Positions 59,853 to 64,000 of a DNA stretch of 64,000 nucleotides are shown here, one piece after another. This DNA comes from Ilex aquifolium (Eukaryota > Streptophyta > Magnoliopsida > Aquifoliales > Aquifoliaceae), in assembly GCA_951799425.1 (NCBI GenBank), contig OX637399.1, positions 32,557,201 to 32,621,200 of the forward strand. Reading direction: 5' to 3'. Every line of letters begins with the position of its first letter. The first letter of the stretch is position 1. A program made the position numbers and the translations under genes. The notes beneath the pieces were generated by a model. That model made no database searches and was not told where the DNA came from. It saw only the letters and a program-made list of their open reading frames with translations.

Positions 59853-60722
59853 CTTAGTGGTGCCCTACTGGTGCCAGACCATAAAATTCTGCCCACTGTG
59901 TCATGCCTGGACCAAAATCTGCTTTAACTTCCCTCAGTAAAGTGAACATTTTTCTCTTTGCTGGTCCTAATACAAGACCCACCACGTGGGAGAGAGAGAT
60001 GCATTGGTCACTATGCCCTCCGACCTTCTTTTTTTTTTTTTTTTTTCTATAGGGTGTTCAGGTTTGCGATGACTTCCAGATTTATCCTCTCTCACGCGTA
60101 ATATGTTCCATTTAAATTTATTGTGATCTACTGTGGAGAAAAATGAAGAAAAAAATATTACCTTATTCCACCATCTTGGGCAAATAAATTGTACATTTAG
60201 CATCAAAACTACACGAGATACTCAATGGAGTTGCCGATATTTCAAAACCAACATGTAATATCTTATCTAATTATAATCTATATCAACTAGGACAAGTGAG
60301 CCCACTTAATCCAACGTGCTAGTTATTGAATGTGGGGGTCATAAATTAGTGGAGTTACACGAATTTTAAGATACCATGCGTTGATAGTAACGTGGTATCG
60401 CGACAAAGCCCCTTATCAATGACTGCATGCAGGGGTCCCTATAAAATTTGAAGGTGTAGAAAAACAAGCATGTTTACATGAAATGAACTCGTGAAGATGG
60501 ATTGGGTTAGCAAGGATGCTCTTTGGTTTCTGGCTTTACATCTGATACTATATATGTTGCAAAATTGCATTGAAAAATAGTTTGTAGCAAACTTCAATGG
60601 GATTATATTTATCTTTGTAAAAACAAAACAAACGCAACTTAAAAAAAAAAGTTAAAATTTGCTTTAAAAATATTTATGCTAACTTTAAAATGAAGTTTAC
60701 ACTAGAAACAAAGAAATAAAAA

Positions 60723-61074
60723 GGGTCAATTACACTTACATCCTTGAACTATCATCCTTTTTCTATTTTGTTGTCTCAATTATTAGATTTCTCATATTGC
60801 ACCCTCAATTATGTCATTAGTTTCACATTGTCCCAATCACAAACGTCTACTATCTTTTTGAAAGAAAATTGATGACGTGTCTAGGTAAAGTGAAAAAATT
60901 ACATAATCTGGGGGTAAAATGAAATAAATTTTCGTTAAATATGTAACGGACGTTAATAAATGGGGCAATGTGAAACAAAAGTGTTAGTTGAGGGTGTAAT
61001 GCGAGAAATCTAGTAGTCGAGGGAGCAAAGTGGAAAATGGGTGATAGTTTAGGGGTTATAAGTGTAATTTACGC
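60723..61074. mobile_element. 352-bp Mutator-type foldback MITE
   Basis: Arms of about 110 bp are inverted copies: GGGTCAATTACACTTACATC, GAACTATCATCC, TAGATTTCTCATATTGCACC and GTTTCACATTG versus, from the right, GCGTAAATTACACTTATAAC, AAACTATCACCC, TAGATTTCTCGCATTACACC and GTTTCACATTG. An exact 9-bp repeat AAATAAAAA flanks it (60714-60722 and 61075-61083). Non-coding. Confidence 0.88.
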
Positions 61075-61083
61075 AAATAAAAA

Positions 61084-64000
61084 GTTGTAAATTTCTTCCC
61101 TATTTATGGGAATTCTTTGTCACCATGCTTCTTCACGTTTTTGGAAGTATTTTATGTGCTGATGTTAAGTTCATGGCATGAGGTGTTTCCTATGTTGTAG
61201 AAAAGTTGTGTGGTTGCAGTACTCAGATATAAATCTGTCACAATGTTCTTGAACGTTTATGAAAATCTATATCTACGATGGGGATATAAAAATGATATGG
61301 TATATATGCACTGTCTGCTAGCTATCTGGACATAAGTTTTTGTCACAATGCATTTCACATTTGGCCAATGCAGTTTTCAGTAGTCGTGGCAATTTGATTG
61401 ATGCGAAATTAGTAAGTTTGAGACTTTGAGTTTTAACATTAGCGAATTCGGTTTGTAAATGAATGAAACTTTCACTAGACTTATCAAATAAATAAGTCGA
61501 ATTCGGCCATGACATAAATTCACTAAACACGGTGTTACTCCGACGTGATACAAACTTAATTACACAATATTATAAAGGGGTTAGACATGAATTGAATATA
61601 TTTTAACACAACACGACTTTAATTTGAACACAAACACAACACCATATGGCCTATTTACGGCACTAAATTTTTTCGGCACAAACTCCACCAGCCTTGTTGT
61701 CATGCAATCAAGTACCATTTTTTCAAAATAAAAAAGGTTAATCCCGAGGGAATTACCTTATTCAAAGTTAACTTTAACCTCTTCCAGGAAATAATTTTCA
61801 TTCGGAGAGTGTTGCGCGTACCGATCTCCCAATAAATCAGGACTTGCAGGTAGGGAGTTGACATCAAGTATATTTAGATTCGAATCCATGAAAAAACCTA
61901 TTATAAATTCGAGTTCGAATAATCGGTCAAAAATATGATCTATGTCGGACTAATCGAATTTGAAATATGGATTAAAATATGATCCATAGGCCTAGACACC
62001 AGGACCCATAAACCCTAGCTGCATCTACAACATTACAGAGTCAATTCTCAGAGCCAACCCGGCATTGAAAATTTTCATGTGTCATCTCTTTCCCCAGCAT
62101 AACACCAGAAGCCAACTGCTCTGGCGTTTGTACCATATTCCCCAAAATCTGGGACTCCATTCAAGTTATATTTTATGTAGGAGGGTTTCTCCACACAATA
62201 TTGGAAATCTCTCTATATAGGCAAAGAATACAGATGTATAAGGGTATTAATTTGTGTCGTATTGTATGATCTTCATGTCGATATTTTCGTGTCATGTCAT
62301 TGTTATTTGTGTCAAGTCCCCACGAAAAAAAAATCTATTTAATGTGTTCTAAGTGTCAAATATTAATTTAGACTATTTATTATACATATTTAATAATCGT
62401 GTCAATTTTAAAATCGTGTCGAGTTCATATTGACGGGTCAGAGTTGACTCCCTATTGATGTACAGGTTCTTCGCTATTTGAAATTTTGTATTTATCTATG
62501 AATGAATAATACTTGAATTCAACAGCTAGCCGGGTGAGAAGTAGGACACAGATCTTAGCCAGAATCAGAGAATTTCTCACTTGGCATTGACTCTTTCTCT
62601 TTTGGATCGGATTCAGCCCCAGACCTTGGTACACTGAGGTTAAGCTTTTCCCGGGTTTCCTCTCACAGCGGCGCAGCTCCCAAATACCATTTGTCTTCAA
62701 GCCTATCTCCCACTTCTCATTGTGCTTTTGATTCCATCTCTCAATCAACGGGCGATTTCTAAATGCATTGGCCTAGTAAGCGTTATGGACTAACTTCCTT
62801 ACAGGCAGAGTTAACTACCATACGAGTCAAGAGCCAATACTTTGTGGCATAAAAAAATGGATAAAAAAGACGAAAAAAAGAGCAAAACCATATTCGGTGT
62901 ATCCGAATATGGGTTATTATGTAAAGGTGTTTATAGTGAATTTTTCTATAATATAACTAAGTTGTCTCGACAAAATGTTCAATGAGTTAGAAGCATTACA
63001 TGAAAGTGTCTTTATTTAGACAATCTTTTTTTTGGGTAAAGGCTTTATTTGACAAGTACCATTTATTTATGTGTAGTCTTGTCATTCTCTCCTTTTGGCC
63101 TTCACCCAACATCCAAACAAGTCTAGTAGCCTTCTACCTCCCCCACCCCCACCCTCCCCTATTCATCATTCTCTTAAACAATCATTTACTTTAAAAGTTT
63201 AAGTTATTGAAGATAGTGTAATTTAAATATTTATACTTCAACATACTCCCTCACGTGCAAGTTAGATTTGAGGCTTAACACATAGAAAACTTCTAATAAT
63301 TAGGATGGCGGCAACATTCGAACATGTGACATTCTGATCTGATACCATGTTCAACAACCATCTACTCCAAAAATTTAAGTTAGTAGAGAGGGTGTAATTT
63401 AAATATTTGTATTTCAACACCTTTAAATTTTTGAAGGAATGTTAATTACATTTTCTTTTGCCGTTTGTTGAGCATATACATCAAGAGACTGTGACATGAC
63501 AAAGAATGTATACATTGTATTTAAGTTGCATAGTCTTTAAGTCTTAGCAAAAAAAACAACAAACTTGGATGGTCCTAGAGTCCCCACAACTGACCAACAT
63601 ACACTTCTTTCTATCTCCCATGCCCTTTGTGTACGCCATTCACGTTCCCCAGCCAACTTGGTTTTGTGAGGAAGAGTGGCCCACTAAGAACCTTTGTTTA
63701 TGTTTCTTTAGAATAGAATCATTCCAATTACGTGTCTTTTAAACTCAAAATTGCATTTTGAGATGCAACGCCCACAAAATCATGTTCAATAGTTTAACCA
63801 AGATGTTTTTTTATATAACTTGAATTTAGGATCTCGAGTTAATAACTCATGACACCTTCCAATCTATAGAACTAGTACTTATCGCACTGACAAATGGATA
63901 GAATTGTTCAATTGCGACGTGTTTGTCAAAAATTAAGATTTATAGAAACATTGTCTTTGTATAGGTAGATAAAATTGGATACAATCTGAATCTCAAACTT
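61084..64000. other. Right-end spacer without a supported gene
   Basis: No conserved protein, RNA gene or promoter is recognised. At about 61540-61680 and 62240-62455 there are GTGTCGTGTC- and AACACGAC-type motifs like those at 7230-7545, probably old MITEs of one family. Between 62520 and 62770 the sequence is GC-richer and minus-strand frames look slightly protein-like but contain stops; I do not recognise it. Confidence 0.4.

Noticed and set aside
62452-62748. 98-codon minus ORF in GC-richer sequence
   Set aside because: No recognisable domain; neighbouring frames contain stops; kept only as an unexplained GC-richer patch.

Overview
The window is nuclear DNA of a flowering plant, most likely a eudicot. 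The genes are split by many AT-rich introns, all gene families are plant versions (plastid Mg-chelatase H, plant N-end-rule amidase), and the spacers are full of plant-type MITEs, a Helitron, a solo LTR and LINE scraps. I cannot name the species from sequence alone.

The left two thirds hold five protein genes, each assembled by hand from exon frames and splice sites. (1) CHLH/GUN5, Mg-chelatase H subunit, minus strand, 1-5041; its 3' end lies outside the window. (2) RRP43, an RNase PH-like exosome subunit, minus, 8026-12169, 8 coding exons, 303 aa. (3) CTU2/NCS2, tRNA 2-thiolation partner, plus, 14864-19912, 7 coding exons, 469 aa. (4) NTAQ1, N-terminal glutamine amidohydrolase, minus, 21831-32223, 6 exons, 227 aa. 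(5) A WBP2-like GRAM-domain protein, plus, 34654-41310, 5 exons, 204 aa. RRP43 and CTU2 are divergent, CTU2 and NTAQ1 convergent, NTAQ1 and the WBP2-like gene divergent. They are unrelated housekeeping genes and do not form a pathway.

Mobile DNA fills introns and spacers. Several insertions have target-site duplications that can be read directly: hAT-type MITEs (9249-9866, 38723-39493, 59732-59852; a weaker one at 36467-37163), Mutator-type MITEs (32318-32485, 32547-32946, 60723-61074), a non-autonomous Helitron (33028-33537) and a solo LTR (21065-21600).

The most unusual part is 45.7-58.3 kb, which I interpret as one degenerate composite element of about 12.6 kb bounded by related inverted ends. 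Inside are three arrays of a 21-bp A-tract minisatellite, a CGATC-rich tandem array, arrays of an AT-rich 120-165 bp unit, a plant-transposon-like ORF broken by one in-frame stop, a 5'-truncated FAR1-like gene on the other strand, and a poly(A)-tailed insertion with a 9-bp duplication. That insertion joins pieces of two host genes, a lipid phosphate phosphatase and a CRWN/NMCP nuclear-lamina gene, with introns still present. A partial paralogue of the insertion site nearby shows the empty state. The last 5.7 kb (58.3-64 kb) has no convincing gene.
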